Shown piece by piece: positions 40,344 to 50,272 of a stretch of 64,000 bases of DNA. The position numbers and the translations under genes were made by a program. Origin of the DNA: Raineyella sp. LH-20. GTDB taxonomy: Bacteria > Actinomycetota > Actinomycetes > Propionibacteriales > Propionibacteriaceae. The notes under the pieces are model-generated. The model did not search any database. It was not told where the DNA came from and worked only from the letters and a program-made list of their open reading frames with translations. The number at the start of each line of letters is the position of its first letter. The stretch's first letter is position 1. The stretch is taken from positions 1,798,001 to 1,862,000 of the forward strand of contig NZ_CP137003.1 in assembly GCF_033110965.1 (NCBI RefSeq). Direction: 5' to 3'.

Positions 40344-41502
40344 CTCTCTCCTCGGTGCGGACCGTCGCGTAGACGGCCTCGTAGTCGTCGGCGGTGCGGT
40401 CCCAGGTGAAGGCCGCGACGCCCCTTCGCCCTGCGGCGCCGAGGCGGCCCAGGGTGACTCGATCCGACAACAGGGCCGACAGCGTGGCAGCGAACACCTC
40501 GCCGTCCTCCGGGGCGACAAGGACACCGTCGACTCCGTCGGTGATCAGGTCGGCCGGGCCGCCGTGGGAGGTGGCGATCAGCGCTGTCCCGCTGCGCCAC
40601 GCCTCGAGCACGACGATCCCGAAGGCCTCGACCCGGCTCGGCACCACGATCAGGTCCGCGTCGGCCATCGCCTGGATCACCTGTGCCCGATCGAGGCGGC
40701 CGAGGAAATCGACCTGCGCCGCCACTCCGAGGTCGTCCGCAAGCACCCGGAGAGTGGCGAGCTCCGGACCGTCGCCACCGATCACCAGGCGTGTCCGCGG
40801 CGGGCGGTCGGCAGCCGCGAAGGCGCGGAGCAGCAGGTCCAGGCCCTTGACCCGGACAGCACGTGCCACGGCGACGACGGTCGGAGGCCGGTCCGGGTCC
40901 CGTTCACTCGGCCCGATGCCGAGCCGTTCGGCCTCGAGCAGATCGATGCCGTTCGGCACCACCAGCGCCGGGCGGTGCAGGCCGAACCGGGTCGACAGAT
41001 CATCGAGGACCAGCTGTGAGCACCCCGTCACGGTGGCAGCGTCGCCCAGGGCCCGCCGGAGGCTCCAGGCCATCAACCGGGACCGGGTGAAAACGTCCTC
41101 CTCGTCCATGAAGGTCTCGCCGTGGGCGCTGACCACCAGGGGGATCCCGGTCATCCGGTGCAGCGCCCACGCGTACGCCCCGTTGGGGCCGAAGCACTGG
41201 ACGTGCAGCACCTCGGGGCGGAACTCGCGTCGGGCCCGGCGCCAGCCGGCCCAGGCCGGGAGGACCGCCAGGGCGAAGGACGCCACCCCGCGCAGCGTGC
41301 GTGACGGCAGGGGCGTCGGCAGGTAGCGGACGACGATGCCATCGACGACTGTGGTGCCGAGGTGCTCGCCCCGATCGACGGTCCACACCTCGACCGGGTG
41401 ACCGCGGTCGCGCAGTGCGCGTGCGACGTTCCGGGTGTGCTCCTCCACGCCTCCCGGGTAGGGGGCGAAACTGGAGGAAATGAGCGCCACGCGTGGTGCC
41501 AC
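40327..41502 (-). CDS. GT4 family glycosyltransferase
   Basis: 391 residues from GTG, preceded by GGGGGGAGG. VALISSSFAPYPGGVEEHTRNVARAL at the start; VVAVARAVRVKGLDLLLRAFA (about 205) and PSRVEAFGIVVLEAWRSGTALIA (about 300) in the donor domain. The PGGVEEH loop and overall form resemble PimB-like GT4 mannosyltransferases, but specificity cannot be assigned. It is the first gene of the minus-strand run and diverges from the GT gene at 41617. Confidence 0.92.
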   Translation of the reverse strand: MAPRVALISSSFAPYPGGVEEHTRNVARALRDRGHPVEVWTVDRGEHLGTTVVDGIVVRYLPTPLPSRTLRGVASFALAVLPAWAGWRRARREFRPEVLHVQCFGPNGAYAWALHRMTGIPLVVSAHGETFMDEEDVFTRSRLMAWSLRRALGDAATVTGCSQLVLDDLSTRFGLHRPALVVPNGIDLLEAERLGIGPSERDPDRPPTVVAVARAVRVKGLDLLLRAFAAADRPPRTRLVIGGDGPELATLRVLADDLGVAAQVDFLGRLDRAQVIQAMADADLIVVPSRVEAFGIVVLEAWRSGTALIATSHGGPADLITDGVDGVLVAPEDGEVFAATLSALLSDRVTLGRLGAAGRRGVAAFTWDRTADDYEAVYATVRTEERDAREA

Positions 41503-41584
41503 CGAGCTGTGCCTCCCCCCGTGGTGTCGCGGCCGGTGAGCAGATCCATGTCATCATAAGCGAGAAGTCCGCCCCACCTGGGCG

Positions 41585-41590
41585 TACGAT
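41585..41590 (+). promoter_or_regulatory. -10 box TACGAT upstream of the GT4 gene
   Basis: TACGAT lies 26 nt before the GTG at 41617, followed by a Shine-Dalgarno AGGAG at 41604-41608. It is in the 114-bp divergent gap. Confidence 0.4.
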
Positions 41591-41616
41591 CTGTCGCCTT
41601 CTCAGGAGCCGAGTCA

Positions 41617-42672
41617 GTGCCGCGTCTGAGCATCGCCACCCTTGCCACCGAGGCGCCGATGGGGGCGCAGGTCTATCAGGAGGAGATCGCTTCCCGGGCC
41701 GCCGCCGCGCTGGACGCGCTGGCGCCGGACTGGGCCGTGGAGCGTCTGATCGCCCGCTCGCTGCGCTCGCCGCTGGCCGGCAACCGTCGACTGCCGATGG
41801 GTTGGCTCACCCACGCGTCCCCGGCCGCCCGCCGGGCCCTCGGCAGGGTCGTCTACCGGCCGGACGCCGTGGTGCACCGGATGAACCTCGAGTTGCCGCC
41901 GCCTCCCGGACCGGACGTGATCACCCTGCACGACGTCGTCGCCTGGAAGTACTCCGACGAGTCCGCGCCGGTCGCCGCGGCGGCCGAGGAGGCGCGGCGG
42001 GCGGACGCGGTGATCTGCGTGTCGCGGTTCACTGCCCAGGAAGCGGTCGAACTGCTCGGCATCCGCGACCCGTACGTCGTCCACAACGGCGTCGATCCGC
42101 GGTTCTTCGACCCGACGCCGCTCGACCGTACGACCCTCGCGACGCTCGGTGTGAGCGGGTCGTACGTGCTGACCGCCGGCGGCGCGTCGCGGCGGAAGAA
42201 CCTGGAGGGACTGGCCGCGGCCTGGCCGGCGGTGCACAGCGCGCGTCCCGACCTCACCCTGGTGCTGTCCGGGCCGGACCATCCGCGACGTACCGCACTC
42301 TTCGGGCACCTGACGGGGGTCCGGTCGGTCGGCCGGGTGGCGGCCGAGCTGGTGCCGGGCCTGATGGCCGCGGCGTCCGCGGTGGTGGTGCCGTCGCTGT
42401 ACGAGGGCTTCGGGCTGCCGGCACTGGAAGGGATGGCGGCCGGGGTCCCGGTGGTCGCCGCCCGCACGAGTTCCCTCCCCGAGGTGGTCGGAGACAGCGG
42501 CGTGCTGGTCGATCCCACGCCGGACGAACTCGCCGCGGGGATCCTCTGGGCGACCAGCGACGATCCGGCGATCGCAGCGCTGGTCGCGGCGGGCCGCCGG
42601 CGGTCGCGCAGGTTCACCTGGGAGGCGAGCGCCGCAGGACACGCTGAGGTGTGGGCCGCGGTGTCGCGCTGA
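41617..42672 (+). CDS. GT4 family glycosyltransferase
   Basis: 351 residues from GTG, with AGGAG 8 nt upstream. LSIATLATEAPMGAQVYQEEIA replaces the usual glycine loop; LTAGGASRRKNLEGLAAAW (about 190) and PSLYEGFGLPALEGMAAGVPVVA (about 258), with a clean E-x7-E, identify the donor domain. Its last codons (AEVWAAVSR and stop) fall inside the first units of a 25-bp tandem repeat, so the C-terminus may vary between strains. Confidence 0.92.
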   Translation: MPRLSIATLATEAPMGAQVYQEEIASRAAAALDALAPDWAVERLIARSLRSPLAGNRRLPMGWLTHASPAARRALGRVVYRPDAVVHRMNLELPPPPGPDVITLHDVVAWKYSDESAPVAAAAEEARRADAVICVSRFTAQEAVELLGIRDPYVVHNGVDPRFFDPTPLDRTTLATLGVSGSYVLTAGGASRRKNLEGLAAAWPAVHSARPDLTLVLSGPDHPRRTALFGHLTGVRSVGRVAAELVPGLMAAASAVVVPSLYEGFGLPALEGMAAGVPVVAARTSSLPEVVGDSGVLVDPTPDELAAGILWATSDDPAIAALVAAGRRRSRRFTWEASAAGHAEVWAAVSR

Positions 42673-42792
42673 GGTGTGGGCCGCGGTGGCGCGCTGAGGT
42701 GTGGGCCGCGGTGGCGCGCTGAGGTGTGGGCCGCGGTGGCGCGCTGAGGTGTGGGCCGCGGTGGCGCGCTGAGGTGTGGGCCGCGGTGGCGC
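42643..42792. repeat. 25-bp tandem repeat, six copies, overlapping a gene end
   Basis: Units beginning GCTGAGGTGTGGGCCGCGGT start at 42643, 42668, 42693, 42718, 42743 and 42768. Only the first differs (one base). The glycosyltransferase stop codon lies at the start of the second unit. The unit length is not a multiple of three. Confidence 0.95.
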
Positions 42793-42829
42793 GCTCATCT
42801 GCGTCGACGCGGAAGATCGGCGACGCAGT

Positions 42830-42864
42830 TGCTGCTCGGGTGGAGAGCATCCACCCGAGCAGCA
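42830..42864. terminator. 15-bp perfect hairpin between convergent genes
   Basis: TGCTGCTCGGGTGGA (42830-42844) and TCCACCCGAGCAGCA (42850-42864) around GAGCA. It lies after the 25-bp repeats and before the end of the minus-strand secreted-protein gene, so it could terminate both directions. A clear T-run is lacking. Confidence 0.7.
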
Positions 42865-42919
42865 TCAGTTCAGCGTCGATCTCCCCGGGACCTCTGGACG
42901 AGGTCCCAGCGCCAAGGAC

Positions 42920-44685
<1,766 letters not shown>

Positions 44686-44782
44686 CACGGGGTTGGGGAG
44701 TCCGGGGCGCGGCTCCGGACCACGACGCCGATCGGGGCAGGGGCGCCGCGCGGACAGTGATGATCGACCGAGGGAGATGACG

Positions 44783-46183
44783 ATGGGGGAGTTGGGCGTC
44801 CACGCGACGGCGATCCCGGGACTGCTGGTGATCGACCTGCAGGTGCATGGGGATGCCCGCGGCTGGTTCAAGGAGAACTGGCAGCGGGAGAAGATGACGG
44901 CGCTGGGCCTGCCGGACTTCGGGCCGGTGCAGAACAACGTGTCGTTCAATCCGCAGGTCGGGGTGACCCGCGGGATCCACGCCGAACCGTGGGACAAGCT
45001 GGTCTCGGTGGCCACCGGGCGGGCCTTCGGGGCGTGGGTCGACCTGCGCGAGGGCCCCTCCTTCGGGGCGGTGGCGACCGTCGAGTTGGGGCCGGAGACC
45101 GCGGTGTTCGTGCCGCGCGGGGTGGCCAACTCCTACCAGACCCTGGAGCCGGCCACCGCCTACTCCTACCTCGTCAACGACCACTGGAGCCCGCAGGCCC
45201 GCGCCTCGTACACGTACGTCAACCTGGCCGATCCACAGCTGGCGATCGCGTGGCCGATCCCGCTGGCCGAGTGCGAGATCTCCGACGCCGACCGGCGGCA
45301 TCCGCTGCTGGCCGACGTGGTGGCGATGCCGCCGCGACGCACGCTGATCCTCGGTGCGAACGGCCAGCTCGGCCGGGCGCTGGCCGCGGTGCTGCCGACC
45401 GCCGAGGCGTGGGGGCGGGACCGGTTCGACGTCACCGACCCGGCGGCGTACGACGCGGTCCGCTGGCAGGACTACGACACGATCATCAACGCCGCCGCCT
45501 ACACCAAGGTCGACGTCGCCGAGACGCCGCAAGGGCGTCGCGACGCCTGGGCCGCCAACGTCACCGCGGTCGGACGGCTGGCCCGGATCGCCACCGAGCA
45601 CCGGCTGACGCTGGTGCACGTCTCGTCGGACTACGTCTTCGACGGCACCGCCGAGCTGCATGACGAGACCGAGGCGCCGAGCCCGCTCGGGGTGTACGGG
45701 CAGACCAAGGCCGCCGGTGACGCGCTGGTGGCGACCGTGCCGCGGCACTACCTCGTGCGGACCAGCTGGGTGATCGGCGACGGGCCCAACTTCGTCGCGA
45801 CGATGGCCGGGTTGGCCGGCCGGGGGATCAGCCCGACGGTGGTCGACGACCAGTACGGCCGACTCACCTTCACCGATGAACTGGCCCGCGGCATCGCCCA
45901 CCTGCTGGCCACCCGGCCGACGTACGGCACCTACAACCTCACCGGCGACGGGCCGGTGCAGTCCTGGGCCGACATCGCCGCCGAGGTGTACGCGCTGTGC
46001 GGCCGGGACCGGGCCGACGTCACCCCGGTCAGCACCGCCACCTACACCGCCGGCCGGCAGACGGCGCCCCGGCCGGAGCACAGCGCCCTGTCGTTAGAGC
46101 GGATCGGCGCGACAGGATTCGCGCCGCGGCCGGCCGAGGAGTCGCTGCGGTCCTACCTGGCCGGGTGGGCCGGGCTCGAATGA
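44783..46183 (+). CDS. rmlCD: Fused dTDP-4-dehydrorhamnose 3,5-epimerase / dTDP-4-dehydrorhamnose reductase
   Basis: 466 residues. Residues 1-180 are a RmlC cupin: DARGWFKENW, VGVTRGIHAEPWDKLVSV (catalytic His) and YSYLVNDHWSP (catalytic Tyr region). Residues 185-466 are RmlD: LILGANGQLGRAL (NADPH loop), NAAAYTKVDVAE, VSSDYVFDG and YGQTKAAGD (YxxxK). The protein would do both last steps of dTDP-L-rhamnose synthesis. AGGGAG lies 6 nt before this ATG; the ATG at 44777, two codons earlier, is possible. The stop overlaps the next ATG. Confidence 0.95.
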   Translation: MGELGVHATAIPGLLVIDLQVHGDARGWFKENWQREKMTALGLPDFGPVQNNVSFNPQVGVTRGIHAEPWDKLVSVATGRAFGAWVDLREGPSFGAVATVELGPETAVFVPRGVANSYQTLEPATAYSYLVNDHWSPQARASYTYVNLADPQLAIAWPIPLAECEISDADRRHPLLADVVAMPPRRTLILGANGQLGRALAAVLPTAEAWGRDRFDVTDPAAYDAVRWQDYDTIINAAAYTKVDVAETPQGRRDAWAANVTAVGRLARIATEHRLTLVHVSSDYVFDGTAELHDETEAPSPLGVYGQTKAAGDALVATVPRHYLVRTSWVIGDGPNFVATMAGLAGRGISPTVVDDQYGRLTFTDELARGIAHLLATRPTYGTYNLTGDGPVQSWADIAAEVYALCGRDRADVTPVSTATYTAGRQTAPRPEHSALSLERIGATGFAPRPAEESLRSYLAGWAGLE

Positions 46184-46866
46184 TGGGTGCCCGCGGTGGG
46201 GCCGGAGATCCGTCCGAGGGGCCGGTCCCGATGCCGTCCGACGGGCCGGTCCCGATGCCGCCCGACGGGCCGGTGGGCCCGTCGCGGCGGGTCCGGCGCG
46301 GGCGACGGGCGGCACGTCATCGGCGGATCCGTACGGTCCTGGTGGTGGTCGGCGTCGGCGTGGTCCTGGTGGCCGTCTGGCTCGGTCTGTGCGACCGCTA
46401 CATCGTCCACCCGCGGATCGACCCGGTCGGACCCGTCGACGCGATGTACGTCATCGGCCCGGCGGAGACCCGGTGGCCCGAGGCGCTGGCCCGGGGGGAC
46501 GAGGGGGTGGCCCCGGTGTTCCTGGTCACCCGGTCGCTCGACGCGTCCGGACACTCCTACTTTCCCCCGGACTGCGGGGAGCAACGCGCCGGCTACGTCG
46601 TCACCTGCGTGACCCCGGTGCCGTACACCACCCGGGGCGAGGCGCGCGTGCTGGCGGCGCAGGTGCGCGAGCACGGCTGGACCCATGTCGCCGTCTTCAC
46701 CAGCACCGGGCATGCCGCGCGTGCCCGGATGCTGATGGAGCGCTGCGTGCCGGCGCAGGTCAGCGTGTGGGACTACCCGCGCCACCAGACGCTCCTGGGC
46801 CGGCTGGGCGAGTTCGGCTATCAGTCCGCAGCCTGGCTGAAGGCCCAGATCATCCGGGATTGCTGA
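46180..46866 (+). CDS. YdcF/SanA-like membrane-anchored protein
   Basis: 228 residues. A cytoplasmic N-terminus with a Pro/Gly repeat (GPVPMPSDGPVPMPPDGPV) and an Arg-rich patch precedes one membrane segment (about 52-70, VLVVVGVGVVLVAVWLGL). The outside domain has VDAMYVIGPAETRWPEA, TTRGEARVLAAQVREHGW and FTSTGHAARARMLM, matching the DUF218 (YdcF/ElyC/SanA) fold linked in other bacteria to envelope polymer metabolism. The ATGA overlap with rmlCD and position before rmlA put it in the rhamnose operon. Catalytic role unknown. Confidence 0.7.
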   Translation: MMGARGGAGDPSEGPVPMPSDGPVPMPPDGPVGPSRRVRRGRRAARHRRIRTVLVVVGVGVVLVAVWLGLCDRYIVHPRIDPVGPVDAMYVIGPAETRWPEALARGDEGVAPVFLVTRSLDASGHSYFPPDCGEQRAGYVVTCVTPVPYTTRGEARVLAAQVREHGWTHVAVFTSTGHAARARMLMERCVPAQVSVWDYPRHQTLLGRLGEFGYQSAAWLKAQIIRDC

Positions 46867-46908
46867 CGCGGCTTGGGCCGCGGTGAGCGCGTGTGAGACA
46901 GTCGGCGC

Positions 46909-47787
46909 ATGCGCGGAATCATCCTGGCGGGGGGCTCAGGGACGCGGCTGAACCCCATCACCCTCGGCATCAGCAAGCAGCTCGTACCGGTCTATGACAA
47001 GCCGATGATCTACTACCCGCTGTCGGCACTGATCTTCGCCGGCATCCGGGACATCCTGGTGATCACCACCCCGCACGACGCGCCGGGGTTCGAGCGGCTG
47101 CTCGGGGACGGTTCCCAGTACGGCGTCTCGATCACGTACGCCCAGCAGCCCGAGCCGAAGGGTCTGGCGCAGGCCTTCACCATCGGTGCGGACTTCATCG
47201 GTGCCGACCGGGTCTCGCTCGTGCTCGGCGACAACATCTTCTACGGGCCCGGTCTGGGCACTCGGCTGCAGCGCTTCGGTGACATCGAGGGTGCCGCGGT
47301 CTTCGCCTACTGGGTGGCCGACCCGACCGCGTACGGCGTGGTGGAGTTCGACGCCGACGGCCGGGCCCTGTCGATCGAGGAGAAGCCGGCCGCGCCGCGG
47401 TCCAACTACGCCGTGCCCGGCCTCTACTTCTACGACAACGATGTGGTCGAGATCGCCCGGTCGCTGCGGCCCTCCGCCCGCGGCGAGTACGAGATCTCCG
47501 ACGTCAACAGCCACTACCTCGACCGGGGACGCCTCCAGGTCGAGGTGCTGCCGAGAGGCACCGCCTGGCTCGACACCGGCACCTTCGACTCCCTCCTCGA
47601 CGCCTCCAACTACGTGCACACGCTCCAGAAACGCCAGGGACTCCAGGTCGGTTGCCCCGAGGAAGCGGCCTGGCGGATGGGATTCCTCAGCGACGATGAG
47701 TTGTGCGCCCGCGCGGAGCGACTGCGCAAGTCCGGATACGGCGATTACCTGCTCCAGCTGCTGCGCCGCGGGCACACCGGGGACTGA
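46909..47787 (+). CDS. rmlA: Glucose-1-phosphate thymidylyltransferase
   Basis: 292 residues, the normal length. The nucleotidyl-transfer signature [20 protein letters not shown] starts at residue 6, followed by [22 protein letters not shown] (about 107) and [16 protein letters not shown]. It makes dTDP-glucose from glucose-1-phosphate and dTTP, the first step of the dTDP-rhamnose pathway completed by the two preceding enzymes. It starts 42 nt after the YdcF-like gene. Confidence 0.98.
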   Translation: MRGIILAGGSGTRLNPITLGISKQLVPVYDKPMIYYPLSALIFAGIRDILVITTPHDAPGFERLLGDGSQYGVSITYAQQPEPKGLAQAFTIGADFIGADRVSLVLGDNIFYGPGLGTRLQRFGDIEGAAVFAYWVADPTAYGVVEFDADGRALSIEEKPAAPRSNYAVPGLYFYDNDVVEIARSLRPSARGEYEISDVNSHYLDRGRLQVEVLPRGTAWLDTGTFDSLLDASNYVHTLQKRQGLQVGCPEEAAWRMGFLSDDELCARAERLRKSGYGDYLLQLLRRGHTGD

Positions 47788-48115
47788 CCACACGGGGACT
47801 GATCCGGAGCGCGGACTGATCCGGAGCGCGGCCGCCTCCGGTCCATCGAGGCCTGATCGGACTGGTGTTGCTGATCGGCCTGGTGTCCGATCGGCCTCGG
47901 GCCGACGGTCGCCTGCCCCCACCAGCCAGACGCACCCCGTAGTGCCCATTCGTTCGTGGACGGCCACGAACGAATGACTACAACGGGGTGCGTTTGTGGG
48001 AGACGCGTCCAGCGGCCGACATCCACACGACGCTGACACCGACACCGACACCGACACCGACCTCGGCCGACCGGCGACTAGGGTGGACGGAACATCAGCG
48101 CGGAAAGGCTGGGTC
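47788..48115. other. Spacer after rmlA
   Basis: 328 bp without a gene. It holds two copies of GGACTGATCCGGAGCGC (about 47795-47830), the palindrome at 47927-47996, a GACACC hexamer repeat (about 48029-48060) and a TAGGGT box at 48079-48084 ahead of the next gene. Confidence 0.7.
47927..47996. repeat. 70-bp imperfect palindrome, family member 2
   Basis: The left arm contains CGCACCCCGT...CATTCGTTCGTGG and the right arm CCACGAACGAATG...ACGGGGTGCG, separated by about 3 nt, with a few mismatches in the middle of each arm. Core and ends match the palindrome at 10692-10757. Confidence 0.85.
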
Positions 48116-48472
48116 ATGTCACGTGTCGATTCCTGGCTGTGGGCCGTACGCATCTACAAGACCCGCACGATGGCCAGCGATGCGTGCAAGGGCGGTCACG
48201 TCCGGGTCAACGGCAAGCCGGCGAAGCCCGCACAGGACGTCAAGCCCGGCGATCGCGTCCTGGTCCGCAGCCCTGGCTGGGACCGCGAGTTCGAGGTGGT
48301 CGAGCCGATCGTCAAGCGTGTCGGCGCGGCAATCGCCGCGAAGGCGTACGTCGACCACTCTCCTGAACGGCCTGCATACCTCTCTGCCCCGGTCGCCCGG
48401 CGGGATCGCGGCACCGGCCGGCCGACCAAGAAGGAACGGCGGGAGATCGACGCGTTGCGGGGACGGCCCTGA
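48116..48472 (+). CDS. S4-domain RNA-binding protein (HslR/Hsp15-like)
   Basis: 118 residues. SRVDSWLWAVRIYKTRTMASDACKGGHVRVNGKPAKPAQDVKPGDRV is a complete S4 fold, followed by an RVGAAIAAKAYVDHS segment and a basic tail, as in Hsp15 homologues that bind stalled 50S-nascent chain-tRNA complexes. GGAAAGG lies about 9 nt before the ATG and a TAGGGT box 31 nt before it. The frame is open to 47996, but that part is repeat translation. Confidence 0.9.
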   Translation: MSRVDSWLWAVRIYKTRTMASDACKGGHVRVNGKPAKPAQDVKPGDRVLVRSPGWDREFEVVEPIVKRVGAAIAAKAYVDHSPERPAYLSAPVARRDRGTGRPTKKERREIDALRGRP

Positions 48473-48629
48473 CGGACACTCTCGCCCTGACGGCACTCTC
48501 GCCCTGAAGGAGACCCTCGCCCTGATGACCAGGCGTTGGGCCCCCGCGATGGTCCCGCGGATGACTATCCTTAGCCGTGCCTGTGAGCGCTTGCGCGGCG
48601 CGCAGAGCTGCGGATGACAGGATGACTGC

Positions 48630-49874
48630 GTGGACGACCGACCTGTGCGTTACCCAGGATTCTGGATCGACCGGACGGCGAAGGTGGCCCTGCCGCTGCT
48701 CGCCGGGCTGGTGTCCTGGTTCCTTCCGATGCTGTTCCAGGGCGGGTGGCCGCACGGCGGGATGGCCGACTTCGACATCTATGTGGAGGGGGCGCGGACG
48801 GCCTGGGCCGGCGGTCAGCTCTATCGGACCGGTCCGGATGCCTTCGTCTACCCGCCCGTCGCGGCGCTGCTGTTTCTGCCCTTCACCGTCGGGCCGCTGA
48901 TCGTCTGGAAGCTGCTGTGGGCGCTGGCCGGGTGGGTCGGCATCATCGCCATCGTCCATCGCTTCGGCCTGCGCAGTTGGCCCGCCAGCGTCGTCGCGGC
49001 GGCCTGCATCACCACAGCGACCCCGGTCACTCTCGGCACCGACCTGGGCCAGATCGAGCTCATCCTCACCTGTCTGGTGATCCTCGACCTGGTGCCCGGT
49101 CCGCGGCTCTTCGGGCGCAAGCTGCTGCCGGTGCCGGACGGATGGCTGGTCGGGCTGATGACGGCGATCAAGCTCACCCCCGGGCTGTTCATCGTCCATC
49201 TGCTGATCAACCGCCGCTGGAAGCAGGCCATCACGGCGTCCGTCAGCGCCGCGGTGCTGACCGCGATCGGGTTCCTCGCCTATCCGCAGCTGTCGATCTT
49301 CTACTGGAAGCGACTGCTCGTCACCCGCTCGGTCGGCTTCGAGTCGGATCCCGTCTACATCGACAACCAGTCGTTCCAGGGCGCCGCGCTGCGGCTGTTC
49401 AAACTGTCGTCGCTCGGCTCCGAGGTCGGCACCCTGCTCTCCCTCGTCACCATCGTGGTCGGCCTCGCCGCGGCCTGGGTGCTGCTGCGGCGGGGTCACG
49501 AGGCCCCGGCGGTCGCGGTCATCGGCATCGCCACCGCCCTCGCCTCGCCGGTCTCGTGGACCCACCATTTCGTCTGGATCGTGCCGCTCGCGGTGGCACT
49601 GGCGACCCACTACCCGACCCGGCCGGTGGGCTTCTCCGGTGCGGTCTTCGTGCTCTGGGTGTGGATCGCGCCCTACCGGGTGCTCAAGGGCGGCGGGATG
49701 CTCGAGTTGGCCTACACCCGTCCCGAGGCGATCCTCAGTGCGATCACGCCGGTCCTCGGGCTCCTGCTGCTGATCGCCTCCTTGTTCGCCGGGTTCCGTC
49801 GGCGGGCCGCGCCCCGCCGGGGCGAGTCGACGGACGCGCAACCCGGGCGGGCCGAGCTTGCGGGGCAGACGTAA
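48630..49874 (+). CDS. GT87-like polyprenol-phosphate-sugar-dependent membrane glycosyltransferase
   Basis: 414 residues from GTG with about ten membrane segments. The first outside loop MADFDIYVEGARTAWAGGQLY has the Asp-containing signature of the GT87 (DUF2029) family, and VYPPVAALLF, DLGQIELILTCLVIL and IDNQSFQGAALRLF are further family features. Known GT87 enzymes use polyprenyl-phosphate mannose to build mycobacterial PIM and lipomannan-type glycans. It is at the right-hand edge of the polysaccharide locus. Confidence 0.88.
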   Translation: MDDRPVRYPGFWIDRTAKVALPLLAGLVSWFLPMLFQGGWPHGGMADFDIYVEGARTAWAGGQLYRTGPDAFVYPPVAALLFLPFTVGPLIVWKLLWALAGWVGIIAIVHRFGLRSWPASVVAAACITTATPVTLGTDLGQIELILTCLVILDLVPGPRLFGRKLLPVPDGWLVGLMTAIKLTPGLFIVHLLINRRWKQAITASVSAAVLTAIGFLAYPQLSIFYWKRLLVTRSVGFESDPVYIDNQSFQGAALRLFKLSSLGSEVGTLLSLVTIVVGLAAAWVLLRRGHEAPAVAVIGIATALASPVSWTHHFVWIVPLAVALATHYPTRPVGFSGAVFVLWVWIAPYRVLKGGGMLELAYTRPEAILSAITPVLGLLLLIASLFAGFRRRAAPRRGESTDAQPGRAELAGQT

Positions 49875-49934
49875 CGGGTCGACCGGCCAGTCCGGCCAGT
49901 CCGGCCAGTCCGGCCGGCCGATCAGGTGGCGACG

Positions 49935-50036
49935 GTGAGCCGAATCTGACCCCTCGGTCCGGGCAGCGTCGGTGCCGCGGCGCCATTGCGTGGGTCGGCA
50001 CGTACGACCTGCGCTGAGCCGCCAGATTCGGCTCAC
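49935..50036. repeat. 102-bp segment bounded by perfect 14-bp inverted repeats
   Basis: GTGAGCCGAATCTG (49935-49948) and CAGATTCGGCTCAC (50023-50036) are exact complements enclosing 74 bp. No target duplication is seen. It may be a small inverted-repeat element or an RNA stem. Confidence 0.6.
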
Positions 50037-50112
50037 CGCTCCTGACCACCCGCCGTTCCTGACCACCCGCCGTTCCTGACCACCTGACCGCTCCTGCCCA
50101 CCCGCCGTTCCT
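50037..50112. repeat. 17-bp tandem repeat, about 4.5 copies
   Basis: Units of CGTTCCTGACCACCCGC start at about 50037, 50054, 50071, 50089 and 50106 (one 18-bp unit, a few substitutions). Confidence 0.75.
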
Positions 50113-50272
50113 CGGCACGTCCGTTCCGTCGCCCCGGGTGGTGATGGAGCCGTGGGCTATGGTGTGCCACGTTGCTGGACACAGTCTTGTCACCGGGCCG
50201 ATCCGGGTCACGATGACGAGCGTTCGGCCGGATCCGGGACGGACCGGAGTCGAGACAGCGGAGAGGTGAACT

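Larger units (their letters stand above)
49875..50272. other. Repeat-rich spacer ahead of topA
   Basis: 398 bp. In order: four CCAGTCCGG units (about 49885-49915), an inverted-repeat-bounded 102-bp segment (49935-50036), about five 17-bp units of CGTTCCTGACCACCCGC (50037-50112), and a TATGGT box (50158-50163) that could be the topA -10, with a leader of about 105 nt. Confidence 0.65.

Noticed and set aside
42643-42792. CRISPR array
   Set aside because: The 25-bp units are contiguous, with no spacers, and no cas genes are nearby.
48312-50066. A 584-codon frame antisense to the GT87 gene
   Set aside because: Low-complexity, very rich in Arg, Asp and Gln with no start signal; the sense frame encodes a clear multi-pass membrane protein.
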